Shown here in pieces: positions 34,501 to 46,607 of a stretch of 64,000 nt of DNA; within the stretch, counting starts at the first letter, position 1; the number at the start of each line of letters is the position of its first letter. The notes under the pieces were generated by a model. The model was given only the letters and a program-made list of their open reading frames with translations. It made no database searches and had not been told where the DNA came from. The position numbers and the translations under genes are program-made. The DNA comes from Xiphydria camelus (taxonomy: Eukaryota; Arthropoda; Insecta; Hymenoptera; Xiphydriidae): assembly GCA_963678675.1 (NCBI GenBank), contig OY783195.1, positions 4,846,001 to 4,910,000 on the forward strand. Reading direction: 5' to 3'.

Positions 34501-36264
34501 AGAATCCTCTCTCCTCGATCACGTCAATTACCATGCATAATCCTGCGAGGAGAGATACCTCAGCCATTTTTAGAAATATTCAAAACCTTGGCTAATTTTT
34601 GAAACTATATTTAGTGTATCGTCTCGTTGCATATATCATTTTTATACGCGTATAATTATACACCGAGAGAAATAATTGCTGGTGCCAAACAAATTTGTTC
34701 TTCAATCAAAAACATGATATATTAAGTGTAAAAATAAGTTTTAGGGCACTTCCATTCCGTATCATAAAAGTAATTCAAAGTTACCGCTCACAGATGATAT
34801 GGTGGCTTGTTATGCAGTATCGAAACATTTGAAGAAGTCCAAAAATGGATCGATAACTTCCTCATCTCGCAAGATGAAACTTTCTTTGCGGAAGGCATCC
34901 GTGAATTGCCTAAAAGATAGCTAAAGGTCATTGAAAGTAAGGGGGATTATTCTGATGAATAAATGTATTTTAATTTTTTCGAAAATTAATTCTGAATTTT
35001 GGCAAAAGTGTCCTAAAACTTACTTGTACACCTAATAATTCCAGGATCAAGCCATGATTTTCATCGTCCAAGAAAATATTTTATAGGTTCGAGTAATTAT
35101 TTTTTCGCGCAGAAAGAATTTTTTATTCCAACGAAGATACTCTTGTGTATCAAAAATACATATATATTTCTACGACCAAGAATCTGTATTCGTAAAAATC
35201 TGTAAGATCATATCATCCCCTTAATACTAAAACTAGATAATTAGAATTTTCGGTATTTAAACTGTGCACTCATTGCATGCATATATTAGTCACTTTAGTG
35301 ACTATATCTATAATCGTACTACTGGATTTCTAATCTTAAATATACGACAGAACTTATCTCGTTGTAGCACCGAAAAGAGCGTACAAAGTTCGGTATAATG
35401 TTGGGTACAAAGTAGATAACTGAAAATACCGAAAATTTGAGTTACCTAGTTGTAGTATTAAGGGGGCGATATGTTCTTGATTCAAGACATATTTTTTGAC
35501 ACTAGCAATTATTTCTCTCGGTGTAGGATAGGAATAACAGGATATGAAGAAGGTACAATATATTGCTCGAATTTTATATACACATTTTCTCAAGTTGCGT
35601 AGAGTACACAGATTTCGTGGATACTCTGGGTACTTCAATCGTTATGCTTTCGTCTCCTTATCTGAGAGTCAGAAACGCAGTGCTGTTACGGCATGAAATC
35701 GGAGGCGGCTTCACATGCACGCCGACAAATGCCGAGCGATTGTGTGCGCGGTGCCGTAAGACGACGACCGGTCATTTATTTAATTTTTTGTTATCGATGT
35801 CGGCATAATAGCAAAATACGAGTAAATAACACCTGCAGCTGTTCGTGTACCTACAGTAGGCATTGCGACGTTCGTTTCTCATCTACTTTTTCACGCGTAT
35901 AAGAAACAGCGGTCGATCGATTCGAGAGAAACCCGTTTATTTTTTGTTCTGTGCTTCAAAGCCATTTGGCACATAGATAATTGACAAGTGTATAAATAGA
36001 CTCACCGAAAAGTGCCCGAGCCACTCCGAGACTAGCCGGATCGGTTGGCCGGTACAACAGATGAACAAATTTGTTGAAACTCGTTAAATCCTCCAGTCGA
36101 AAGCCCCAATAATTTTGGAAAAATTCGTCGAGGAATTTTTTCGACGGAATTATGGATTTCCAATTTTGGTGCTTCGACTTTCGGACATTTTCGGCTGAAT
36201 TCGTTTCATCGAGTCGTATTTTTGATTTTTCGGACGCTTCGAATTGTTTTGTCCTTTCTTGCAT
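31427..36264 (-). CDS. GGCX: Vitamin K-dependent gamma-glutamyl carboxylase, complete
   Basis: ER membrane enzyme that converts Glu to gamma-carboxy-Glu in secreted proteins, driven by oxidation of vitamin K hydroquinone. Nine exons (36006-36264, 34221-34542, 33964-34146, 33699-33862, 33064-33605, 32744-32944, 32403-32653, 31715-32029, 31427-31586) join without a frame break into 798 residues, close to the human protein (758). Hallmarks: LLYRPTDPASLGVARALFG (69-87), [20 protein letters not shown] (158-177), AGLRKSSKEWLEGYAM (227-242, including Lys231 at the position of catalytic human Lys218), [33 protein letters not shown] across the exon 5/6 join, and LFVADYPEMHLENYI in the lumenal domain. 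Start: the first ATG after an in-frame TGA near 36340. Oddities: an approximately 100-residue acidic linker (346-445) and Arg192 where human has His160. A MITE with a nested mariner fills the first intron. Confidence 0.95.
31715..32029 (-). CDS. GGCX: GGCX exon 8 (lumenal beta domain)
   Basis: Acceptor tatatag, donor gtaagt. Encodes TDVLFVADYPEMHLENYINK, LSNVSLTILEGEVSY and PGKFHKVRTISLYPACYMYT, aligning with human VVFIADFPGLHLENF and CYMYVYVN. Contains NVS and NQT sequons. Confidence 0.95.
32403..32653 (-). CDS. GGCX: GGCX exon 7 (lumenal domain)
   Basis: Acceptor cattcag, donor gtaatc. Encodes LSIYIDVWCSLNGRFQQRIF then NPNVDMLTAEWSPFKPVTYL, matching the human NDRFQQRIFDPRVDI block. Confidence 0.94.
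32744..32944 (-). CDS. GGCX: GGCX exon 6 (start of lumenal domain)
   Basis: Sixty-seven codons, phase 0 at both ends. Encodes [20 protein letters not shown] and QGDRWSKHGDMVRQYAHCLK. I chose the donor gttcgt at 32743 because it alone keeps the frame open into exon 7. A better-looking gtgagt further on would lead to an immediate stop. Confidence 0.88.
33064..33605 (-). CDS. GGCX: GGCX exon 5 (helix, acidic linker, helix)
   Basis: Acceptor atctcag, phase 0 end at gtagta. Starts MFPYVCLATMPLFCRVDWPR, then a hydrophilic acidic linker of about 100 residues (346-445) and a last hydrophobic segment VVFLLLCHIGLQFFLPYSHF. The linker is longer and more acidic than the human equivalent. Confidence 0.94.
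33699..33862 (-). CDS. GGCX: GGCX exon 4 (membrane helices)
   Basis: Acceptor cttcag, donor gtgagt. Encodes LLLTTEQTDFLIVHWFGFIF, DLTIGFWMLFDKTRIPAMIF and [14 protein letters not shown], matching the human FHCMNSQLFSIG segment. Confidence 0.95.
33964..34146 (-). CDS. GGCX: GGCX exon 3 (catalytic Lys region)
   Basis: A 74-base intron precedes it. Acceptor tttcag, donor gtgaga. Encodes VPFWNYFIVKFQFFLLYFLA then GLRKSSKEWLEGYAM and NLSNHWVFDPF. It contains the Arg-Lys pair aligned with human Lys217-Lys218. Confidence 0.95.
34221..34542 (-). CDS. GGCX: GGCX exon 2 (membrane helices)
   Basis: Acceptor ctcgcag, donor gtaagt. Encodes LCMVIDVIEERGFSDIDLKW, YTIMWMGAWGIMFGFCFKLA and [20 protein letters not shown], the most conserved carboxylase block. 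It ends with ANRYF, where human has ANHYW. Confidence 0.95.
34661..35523. mobile_element. 863-bp TA-flanked element with about 60-bp terminal inverted repeats (composite MITE)
   Basis: Left end CACCGAGAGAAATAATTGCT at 34661; the right end at 35523 is its exact inverse for 20 bases, and the match continues imperfectly to about 60. Both ends abut TA (34659-34660 and 35524-35525), a Tc1/mariner-type target duplication. Inside lie a second element (34722-35035) and a subsidiary inverted repeat (35205-35270 against 35412-35477). No transposase of its own was recognised. Confidence 0.85.
34722..35035 (+). mobile_element. Decayed mariner copy (C-terminal transposase remnant) nested in the MITE
   Basis: Ends TTAAGTGTAAAAATAAGTTT and the inverse of TTAGGTGTACAAGTAAGTTT form about 30-bp inverted repeats, each abutting TA. 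Between about 34820 and 34950 the plus strand encodes a mariner C-terminal signature, EEVQKWIDNFLISQDETFFA then EGIRELPKR, stop, LKVIESKGDYSDE. The stop is TAG where the family has conserved Trp. The N-terminal and catalytic parts are absent (314 bp against about 1.3 kb for a full element). It is an internally deleted, inactivated copy. Confidence 0.88.
36006..36264 (-). CDS. GGCX: GGCX exon 1 (N-terminus)
   Basis: 86 full codons. A charged N-terminal tail, then NYWGFRLEDLTSFNKFVHLL and YRPTDPASLGVARALF, the conserved start of the carboxylase membrane domain. Consensus donor gtgagt. An in-frame TGA near 36340 with no earlier ATG supports this start; upstream non-coding exons are possible. Confidence 0.88.
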
Positions 36265-36824
36265 TTTCTGTTCCAATTTTAGGACGCCCAGTAGAGAAAT
36301 ATTTTCTTTCCGTGTAAATTTGAGATCTCAATTTGTAAATTATAGTCCGGACGCCAAGAGCTTCGTCTCGCCGGAGAACAATTCCTGGAATCATAAACTG
36401 GAAATGAATCACGGTTAACGGCGCGTCGTTTAGTCGTGGGTGGAGGCTGGATGGATCTGAAAGGTCCGAGTTTAAACTTCTAGCAAAAATCGGAGAACGG
36501 GATCCGTCCGGGACCCGGGAGGACGGGTTCCACACGTGTGGAAATAAAAATTGGTGTATTAGAAATCTCTCTCTCCCTCTCTTTTCGAACAGAAGAATTT
36601 CGTACCGTATATTTAATTCCTTCGTTTTTTAATATGAGTCACAATTGGATTGAGATTTAAATCACACTTCCACATTTATTCCGCAACTTCTCGATGGGTG
36701 ACGTCGCGTACCGGCTCCTAGTAAATTTTACAGCAACTAATTTCAATTAATTCGGTAATGTATGATGATTGAGTGAATGATGTACCTACTTTGCTTTCGC
36801 CTTTAACTCGCGAAGAAAGAAAGG

Positions 36825-36845
36825 GAGAGAGAGAGAGAGAGAGAA
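36825..36845. repeat. (GA)n dinucleotide microsatellite
   Basis: About ten GA units within a purine-rich tract that continues to about 36865. Confidence 0.85.
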
Positions 36846-39800
36846 GAGAGAAAAGAGAAGTTTAGAAGTACGGATGAAACTTCTGTAACAGACTCGCACT
36901 TACGAGTAATTAATATCTCAATTATGCCGCTACTGAGAAATCAAACACTCTTTATCACTTATTTAACCGGACATGCGAAGACGACAACTGCCGAGATAAG
37001 GGAGCACATGTGAATCGCGTCCAAAGGCGACGATATCCGATCGAGAGATGTACACTGTCGTGGCTCGAACACCGGAAGATATTTCCTCGCAACGCGAAAC
37101 GCGCGTGCGGAGACGCTACGAACACTGCGAGGAGCGCGATACTCTCGGCCGGTCTACGCGGCTGGATGCTCTACTTGTGATTTATGTGAACTCTCGTCTG
37201 TGCATACACGGTGTGGCTGCGGAGATGGATGCTTCGCCGGCGCGGTCGTTAAAGATAGTTTCGTATCAATTAACGCGCGCGCCTCTTCGGACCTCGAAAG
37301 GGGCGATGCAGGTTTATTCGAATCGGGGGGGAAACAGACGGTAGCGAAGAAGACGGGAGATCGGTGTCTCGTGAAACTTTACCCCGAATTACTCCGAAGA
37401 CGATCCGCGGACCCTGGTGACGTAGGCGAAGGCCGACGTGGTTCTGGGAGACCGAGAAGCGAGCCGCGAGGAAGAGGCTCCGCCTGTTCCGGAGGAGAGA
37501 GCAGGTTGCCGTCGCCCGGGCAACGTGACCGACTATCGACCCGCGCCCGCGCAATTATATTTCATCACCTTTCCACCCCCGGACTCGCCTCTCACACGTC
37601 GCTCTATCCCTTCGAGCGGCTTTCGTACACGTGTACTCGGCGATGGTAACTTGGCAACTGACGTGGGAGGCGTTACTGACCATGCGAGGGGTCAAGTGTT
37701 CGCGCGAGGATTAGCGTTCGGACGTGCAATACGTGCGGTTCGAGTATCGTCCGGGGCACATGTCTGTTCCAGGTCTAGGAGGTCTAGGAGCTCCGCGAAA
37801 TTCGAGGAGGTGTTTGGACGTTTATATTTGTGCGCGAGGAAAGGTGATGCGATTTCTTACCCTCTTTTTACTCGACCCGTTTACCAGCAAAACGCGCGTA
37901 TTCCAATTTTGGGACGGTTTATCGTCTCGTGATACGATTTTTCAATTATCTCCGATTATTTCTTCGCTCGAACCACTCAAACGCCATGAGGAACGGTTAC
38001 CCGGTTAATCGGGGACGATAGCGCGAGTTAAACGACCAAAGTCGAGAAGCGACTGAACCGGAGTAGTCCGTTAGGTAGTCTATCATCGAGACGTTGTGTC
38101 AAAGAGCAAAGATTCCCCGACCAATTGCTGCAGCACTCTGCTGCACATGACGCGAGTTTCTCGTTTTGCCGTCAGTCGGCGCCTGGATTGATCTAAAGAT
38201 TCGAGTAGAAAAACTGTTATACCGCGGCGGGATCATATTGCTCCTCGTAGCTACCCAGCAAATTCGTCGGCTCGGTTCGAATTTATCCACTGTGGGCTTA
38301 GTAATGGCAGGTTCAGTGAGATCAGAGTTTGCATATCGCGAGTAGAACTGAGAACAAACAAATATCGCGAGTAAAACTGAGAACACACAGATATCGCTCT
38401 CGTTATTTTTCAATACTGACTGTCGACCTGCAGCTGTGTAAATGGAACGTTAACGACATCCAGGTATTTCGGTTGATACGAAAAATACATTCGTACCGTG
38501 AAATGAAATCACCAATCGGTGGCAAAGCTGTAACAAACAAAAAATTGAGTCATCATCGCATATCGCGCGGCAAAGTCGTTGGTTCTAACGAAGTCTCGTG
38601 TGCTCAATTAATTAAACTCCTAACGCGATCGGCACACTTCTCGCTACAGTTCACCCTTCGTTAAAAAACTACAGCGACAACTCGGCTCCTCCTGAATTCG
38701 TAACGGCTGACGCGGCGAAGAGATCATTCATTTTCGGGAGACGGAGACGTCGTACCCGTTGATTGCGCCACCCCAAAGGACGCTCCGCGACGCGTTAAGT
38801 CCTCCCTCGCCCTCGTTGTACGAGGAACTCCTCGGGGACCGAGCCGAAACCCGTAGGTGGGGCTCGCGCGGGGTGACATTAATTCGAATCATTTCCGATA
38901 CAACGCACCGCTTAACCCCTTCTTTCGTCGCGAAGCTTTCGACGTCGTTAAGCTTCCTCGCCTCGGCTGCACTGGCGATAATTAAGATCGCATCTGTAAT
39001 GAAGGAACGAGTTAACGTAGACGCTACGTCAAATGGTAATTAAAATGGCTCGCAGCGTCTCGAAGTATTATTTAAATTACGTAGAAGTATTCGAAATCGA
39101 CGAAGCGATACATTTCACGAGCGATACGCTTCGAGTGGACTTTTTGACGATTCTGTACCGACGTCAAATTCGCGAAGTTTCGGTGCCATAATCGTGGAAG
39201 CCTTTTCGATCGCAGCTGGGGTGTTTCAATGAATGGACGTCACCTCGCGCCGAGCCCCAACGGCCGTTTCAGGGAGTTCTAAGACAAAAGGCTGATTTAT
39301 TTCTGCACGCCCCTCAATCTGTCTCCGTGGACCACTTTTTTTTTTATCAGCCCTCCAACCCTTTCTCCCTCCCTCGAAAAAAAATCTGGTCTTTCGAACG
39401 GTACACTCGCGAGGCGGGGTCAGTGTTTTTGAGGGATGGAGAACCGGGCGATTTACGTAGCGATCGCTCACGACTCGTGAGCTTGCCCTTGCACTTCTCC
39501 CTGCAAGTTCGCAATTAAAATCGCGCCCCCCGGCGACGCCTAGTCCTGCAGCCAATAATTCATCGTCCCGACAAATTAAGAGCGGGCAAACACGCGAACA
39601 GGAAAATTAATACCAGCGAATCTCACCCTATTCTCTTCCCCTTTCCTTGCCGTGCACACGCGGAGCGTATACCGGCTCGCCGATCCTTCGCTATTTGCAG
39701 AGCGTATTTATTCGAGGATCCGGAACCGTGAGCACCTGGAGCGAGGCCACTGCGGCACCAGTTCGATCGTCCTGTATTTGCCCGGCTATTTATCACGGTT

Positions 39801-42800
39801 TATTATTTCCCATTGTTGGTACGGGAGTCACGCTTTGTCGAGGAGACGGGCGAAGGGCCGCGGCGAATTTCTAAAACCGTGTCCGATCGGATTTGCATAT
39901 CGCCCGCGGAGCGGTCTCCGATTTCGGGCCCTATTAATTGCGGTCACCTTTTGTTCTCGCGGAATTCAAGGGTTGCAACATCGTCGTCCTCTATGAATAT
40001 TCCCTGCCCCCGAGGCCGATCGAATTACGGATTCGGTAATCCTAGGTGCGCTAGGCTCGCCTTTTATTCTACCTAAACACGTCGTGCATAATTCTGTCGG
40101 AGGGTTGAATGGTAGGGAGAGAATTCTGCCTAAAAATTCTCAAAGTATGGTGGAGCGGGAAAGTGGCGAAACACGGAGAGGAAAATTGAAACTCGCGCGA
40201 AGGTGGAGGAAGAGGAGGAGGAGAAGAGCGGCGAGGGTCGGCAGCGGAAAAGGGGGGAGTGGATCGAGTGGGTAGAAAAAAAAATCGGGCATAAAATTAA
40301 CAGTATACAGCCTGCAGAATGCAGTTTGTTGCTCGGTAGTAATATTTCACGTAGTTCTCCCCTGCGGGGAGAGGGTTGGTTCTCCAGGGGGTGCAACAAT
40401 GGAACCCTTTAGCGAGCCCCTAGCATCCAGCCAACATCCATACATCATCATTCATACTGAAAAAAAAAGCTGGGGGCACCTTCGCAGTACGTTGGAGGGG
40501 CCTTCTAAGTTTCTAAGTACGCACTAAGTACCGAGCGGTTCATGGAGGACGCGTTGCAGATTCGTGAACCGCTTCTGCTTCTCGCGCTTCTCGTGTTCGG
40601 ATGATCTTCGCTGAAAAGACGAAGAGAGAAATTATTTTTAATTGCAAGGACACCCGTTATGACAATTTCAGTTATATTTTTTACCAATTTTATGCAAAAG
40701 GATACATCAGCCATGGTGTTTCCGCGGCCATCCCGTTTTCAAAAACCGGTTGCGATCCCCTCGAGCTCATCCAGAGACACGCCCACTTCTCTCGCTGAAG
40801 GGTTGAGGTCAATGTAAACAGAGTGACTCTCGCTAAATTGCCACAAAAGCTCGGGAAAGCGAAAAAGCAGCCCGGAGAACGCGTGAAACCGCATTGCCGC
40901 ACTGGCGACGGGGGTTGTCGAAGGGAGAGAAAGAGAAGCCTCTCGATACGGTGTATCCCTTTTTCGCGCATCCCGAAAGGAGGAGTTCTGTAAAGAGCAC
41001 AGAGCGAAACCCCCATCGATCACGAGATCTCACCCGTCACTCCGCTATCGATGGGCCGGAATCGAGGAAGATGAAAAAAGAAGCGTAATCCGCTTTTCGA
41101 AACGGGCCGGGCAACCCCTTCGCCACGTCAAAGCATGGGTGACTGATCGTAAAACCATAGAGTAACCCACAAAGGGTTGCTTCGCCAGGGCCGAAGTTTA
41201 AAATTGAGCCTTGTAATCGACGTGTAATCCCTTAAGACCGTGACAGCTCGAAAAAGCGTTTAGAGGGATGGGTTATAGGTGGGTTTGATATTTCTGCGGT
41301 GGTTCCGCAATGATTTCTGTCATTTTTTCGACTGGCTTTCCGAGGTAGACCCTCCGTGTTAATTTGAAGTACGAGGCTAACGGCGGAGAAGATGAAAGAG
41401 AGAAAAATTATTTTCCACCCTCCCAAAAATGCCAATCACCTTTCGCAGCCACTGTCTTATCACGTCCCTAAAACTCATTGCTGACGTCAGCCAATCGTTC
41501 TCTCGTTAATCGGTCATTGACTGCTTCCATATAGTGAGCGATTAATTCCCGTTGGAACAGAACAAGGAACATCCGCAGTACGTATTAGCCGCTCCTCCCT
41601 TCGACCACAACGAACCGTCCGGGTATTCCATTTACGCATCCACCTCGACAAACACCTGATCAATATTCCGTTCAATTAGCATAACTGTCGGGGCAGTCTT
41701 CCAGAAATCTGGTTCCGATCCCGAGCGTTACTCACGGTCCGGTTGAGCCAGCTGTCGAAAAGGACGCGGCGCGGTAGCTGTATGCTCTCGTAATATCGCT
41801 TTTTTTTCACGCCAAACGACGTGGCTTCGGCTCACTTATCGTCGGGGTGTTTAGCCAACAAGCTCGCCGGGGATTTTCACACCCGGTACTTTTTTGTTGG
41901 CTCTTCGCCTCTCCTCTGGGATCTTTGTCAGAAAAACGGAGCGTTTTCCGTTCGCACTGCTGGACCACAATCGAAAATGCGGACTCGCGGAAAAAATGGG
42001 GCACGGGGAACTGGACCAGTACTCGAATCCGGGACCTTTCGCTATCCGAGCGACTATTCCGGTCGCTGAGCTCCACTCGGAGCCTGCCTGTCCTCTTCGC
42101 GAGTTGTCGACTAATGCCACAGTTCTACGGCTCGGCCAATCCTAACGATGCATTCGTCCTCGGATACTGAAAAACAAACGAGAATTGTCAGTCTTTCATC
42201 TACAGTAGTTATACAAACGGGCACGCGCCTCCGAGTCTTGAACAGGTATATCATTTAACACGCCCTCGTTACAATCTATTTAGCATCTAGCTTCGTTCGA
42301 GTTCATAATCTCGGATGGGATTACACGCGTGTATTCCCTGCATGCCCCTGGCAACGTCGTCATTCTTCGCACGCGTCCGAGCGGAAAGACGTCCTAGGGG
42401 ACAAGGCTGGGGCAGGTACCGCCCCGGTCACAAAGAAGACAAAAAAAATCTATTCGAAACGAAACTGTCATTGGAGGGTGGCTCGACTAGGGGGCGCCGC
42501 GCCGGTGCTCCGGAAAGAGGGGTGAACTTGTTTTCGGGAAAAACGTTACAATTTTTATTCCGTCCCGTATATCCCGTACGACCGATGGTCCGGTCTCCGC
42601 TCCAGCCTCTCGGGAATTCGCGTTGCAATCTTCTCCTTCTCTCGATCGCGAGGTTCGTTCGGTGCGTCGAGAGGGCGCGGCTTTGCTTCCTTTTTTCAGA
42701 CTGCACTTACGACTTCAAAGAGGGGCATATACTCTAATGGGGAATGGAATGGGACAGTCGAAGGTTGCGTACTCCTTTTTTTTATGACCGTGTATGGGTA

Positions 42801-43029
42801 GGCCTCGAGAACCCTCTCTTGCAATCAGTTTCTCTCCCTCCTTCGCGCTCATTGTTATGTACATTATTTTTGTCGCTCTTCCTCTCGCTTATTCCCCTCC
42901 TGCCTCTTTAACGTAGAGCAACATGCCCCGAGGAAACCGGTTCCTTTTGCAGGGAACTGTTCGACGTGAAATTCCGTACAGATAAACAAATTGAGTTGAT
43001 TTAAAAACTAATCATTCGATTCAGCAAAA

Positions 43030-43545
43030 TGTTGGCCATCCTTTGACATTTTGCTAAACATCGAAATCTTGCGAATCGATCGCTCGATCGTAATGCGTGA
43101 GAAAATCATTTCTCCTCATAAAGTTACCGATATCTTAATTTTCCTCTGAGATTTCCTCAATAAATCTATGATAGGGTGGTCGAGAATTCGTTTCCAGAGA
43201 TTTCGACTTTCGCGAAAATGTTAAGAGGTACTTAATAATTTTTTTCAATTTTTCGGAAACATGAAAATCTTAAATCGACCACTCGACTGCCCTGTATTAT
43301 GTATTTTTTCAAGCTGATTACGAAAATCTTCATTATTCTGTCGATATTTCAAAGGAAATACAAGATACCGATAATTTCCCGTACAAGAAAATTATTTCTT
43401 CATAAAGAATCATCGACATCTGGTCGTTCCTTATAGATTTTCTCGAATACATCTATGATTTTTGGAATCAACACGAAAAAGTTCATCGAATGAGTTGGTT
43501 GAGAGTTTGATTGCAGAGAGATTTCGATCGTTCCAAAAAGATATA
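43030..43545. repeat. Two diverged copies of a dispersed repeat, period about 285 bp
   Basis: Segments at about 43107-43155 and 43391-43455 share a CTTCATAAAG-like core and an AATCTATGAT end about 285 bases apart. A GAGAGTTTGATTGCAGAGA-type segment near 43500 matches 63367 onward, and GACATTTTGCTAAACATCGA near 43044 matches GACATTTTGTCAAAAATCAA near 63427. This suggests one transposon or satellite family. Confidence 0.55.
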
Positions 43546-45069
43546 CAGAGTTAACGCGGTAGCGATATGATATGTATAATATGAATTATCAAGGAAGAGT
43601 GCAAGAGAAGATATACAGAAAAATAGAAGTCTCTCTTACATCCAGGCGATCGAATCGAGAGAGCAGGACTTTTATTTTGTTTGCTCGACGCTGCACGAGT
43701 GGACACCGCAATCTCCATAGATTTACGACCCTCCGCGTCGACGTCGCAGCATCCATCCCACCCCGCTGTACCTTTCAAGAGGAGCAATGGCGCGTGCACT
43801 TTTTTCCTTCATATTATTTTATCGTAACCGGCAACTGTTTTACTTCTGGAGAGCCCCACCGGGCCCCGTGTTCGACGGTTCGCTTCATTTTGGAGTGGCC
43901 GGTAGAACTCGATAGACATCTGCGATATCGCGAGTACACTCTGGCCGCGCTGCACAAACTCTGCGCGGACGTTACTTGCTTCCAAACTTTTTTTCTCGGC
44001 GATCTTTTATGAAACTCGAAAGGTCGTGGTTCGCTAAACCCTGTTGGAAAATTTCGCATCCCTCAAGTGCCATCTTACGTGGACACCCCATGCAGCACGC
44101 GAAAGCCATGATGCCAGCGTTACCGAGGGTATATCGCGTGTCCTAAAGAGATAATGATCATTTCTAGGAGGGTGAACTGGAATATAATACGCAACGATTC
44201 CCTCGAGATTCGGCTGGTCGGATCGGAGCGGGCTATAGGAACAAAAGATTCCCGTTGTATTCGGGGGATTATTCTTCTAGGATAGGACTACGGCTCGCGG
44301 CGCGTTGCATCTAGTATATTATGTGACGTCGTTCGACGACGATTAAAGGAATTCGGAAAAATAAGACACAGTGGAAACAAGGTGAGAGTATCGATCAATT
44401 GATGCTTCGGCGCACCCTCGAAACGATTGCAGATTCCTCATCGCGATAATTGCACGCTTCGAGTGGCGTCGAGAAATCCGTTGTAAAAGCATCGCGGGGA
44501 GTAAAGGGAGAGCAACTCGGCTACGTCCCCGATGACGACAAATCAGATAAGTGAAACAATGGATTGATATAGCCGCGCGGTGCAAATATAATGGTAATAG
44601 TCCCCGGTAACCAGGAACTAATGCGGGAGATTAAAATCTGGCCTTTTGTAGCCGAATGCATTTACTCGTATGGTGGCCTCGCACATAAGAGCCCCGGCGT
44701 TAACGTCAAAAGGCGTTACTCGCTCGGATTGGCTCACCTGCCAGAGGTCGAAGCCCGAATAATATTTCCCCTCGAATTATTGTTACATGTAAGAATGAGG
44801 TACATTCGAAATAAAATTCGTAAAAATGATGCGATCTCTGTTAAAGTCAACAATTGAGGGTATTTGGGAATCTGTAAAAATCCAAAGTCGAATTATATAT
44901 TTATCTACATGCATATGTAAAATGAAAAAAAAGAGAAAGTGGCTGTCTCTTGTCTGAGCTCGAAACTCTCGTTCCACCGCGGTTACTCGCACGGGGAAAA
45001 TATTTTATTCAAAGGATGCACGTTGGATGCGCTCTAATTGAAACCCCCGGCAAACTACCCCCGGCGTTT

Positions 45070-46442
45070 CACGTGGTGCAAACATTTACCGACGCTTCGT
45101 CGCGAATACACAACCCGCGGCGAGCTTTAATTCGGTCCCTGAGCTTTATTTTGTAGTGTGCTCATGGTTCTTTCGTCGACCCATTGCGGTCTGATAAATT
45201 TATTCACGAGGAATCTCACCCCGAATCGCCTCCTCCGCCACTGCTACGCATTTTACCCGCGAGAAGAATTGGAGCAAAGTTGTTCTACTTTCGCGGGATG
45301 CGATAAATTATACGTCACACAAATACCGACACCCCTCGTCGTGCCTCCTCTATTCGAGCAACGCGCACCCTGACCACCACCTCTACTCGCTATCCGTCGG
45401 CACGTGGCGTCTCGGGATAAAGCCGGCCGAATTAGCCGGGAATCTCACTCCTGCGTGAAACTGGCTATGATATCTCAATTACGCCCACTTTGGGCGAACG
45501 ACCAGGCGCACGTGCACGCGGCGCGAACTTGGTCACGATCAATTTCTCGGTGGGGGTTGCTGCGACGCATCGTGTCACGTGGCGAAGGCGTTAAGTCGTC
45601 TTCCCATCCGAACACGCGTTGCCGGCACCGGGTCACGTGTGCCGCGAGCTCGACACGTGGCTACCGTGATACTTTAATTCGTGGTTTGTTTAGAAAAAAA
45701 AAGGAGATCGATAGGGCGTAACAAGTTGATCCTCCGACCTGTGGGAAATATTGGGAACGATCTTCATGTATTTTTGAAGGGTGATAGGCTCGACGGTGGA
45801 ATCCTAGAATTTCTGGGAAAATGTCAAAGTTTAAATTCAAATTGAACTAAAGTAGCAGTTTTCTGAATGGAAATTCGTACAGTAATATTTACATATATGG
45901 AAAGATCTCGATCTATTTCAATTTTGGAGCAAATTAATGAGAAAAAATTGTTGGAAATTTTTCCATTATTTCCCGCGGGCAGGAATTTATGATAGATGTT
46001 CTCATATGAATGCATCCTATGCAGTGATCTTCAATGGGGATTACGCGTGTCATACGAAATACCCGTGCGAATCCCTCGTGCCGCTCTACTGATAGTTCTC
46101 TAAATACATTTGGATAACTATATATATAAGTACCTCTCTCTCTCTACCATATGACATGCAAAATAAAAAAGTTTAAAGAAAATAATACCCTGCAGCCTTT
46201 ATCCTGGTTTTTCATTACCTTTCCTTTGAGCGCTCTCGAAATGACACGCGCCGCGTTACGCATAAGCGAATAATACGATTATTATTTTATCGTGTTATCA
46301 CTTCCTATCCTATCCACGAGTAATCCCGCGTTAAATCGACACCAACTTTGCCCCGTTAAAGATGCGTTGGAATAACAAACGTATACGCGGTCCATCCGGC
46401 CACGTGCCGGCCACGTGGCGCGTGTGATACTCGCACCACGTG
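45070..46442. promoter_or_regulatory. Cluster of nine CACGTG E-boxes
   Basis: The palindrome CACGTG occurs at 45070, 45401, 45509, 45576, 45634, 45654, 46401, 46412 and 46437. About 0.3 would be expected by chance in 1.37 kb of uniform sequence. CACGTG is bound by bHLH-ZIP and bHLH-PAS factors (Myc/Max, USF, Clock/Cycle type). Likely an enhancer-like element; the target gene is unknown, and tap lies 11 kb away. Confidence 0.45.
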
Positions 46443-46607
46443 AATGCTCCCTATCATCCACGTATGCCTACAGGGGTAATTGGCCGGAAATTTTTTAACC
46501 TATCATATTCAAACGCGTTAGATATAATATATCAGTTCTATGGATACATTTATTCTTTCGAGATACATTTTACGCGGGAACTTAGAAGAATGTATTTTTA
46601 TCTTCTA

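Larger units (their letters stand above)
34543..36005 (-). other. GGCX first intron, carrying a MITE and a nested mariner remnant
   Basis: 1.46 kb between gtgagt and ctcgcag. Most of it (34661-35523) is the transposon described separately. The remainder shows nothing recognisable. Confidence 0.85.

Noticed and set aside
36206..36535. 109-codon minus-strand open frame overlapping GGCX exon 1
   Set aside because: Different frame from the carboxylase homology; a shadow of exon 1 and its 5' flank.
43572..44012. 146-codon plus-strand open frame
   Set aside because: No domain, no splice context, and composition typical of chance frames.
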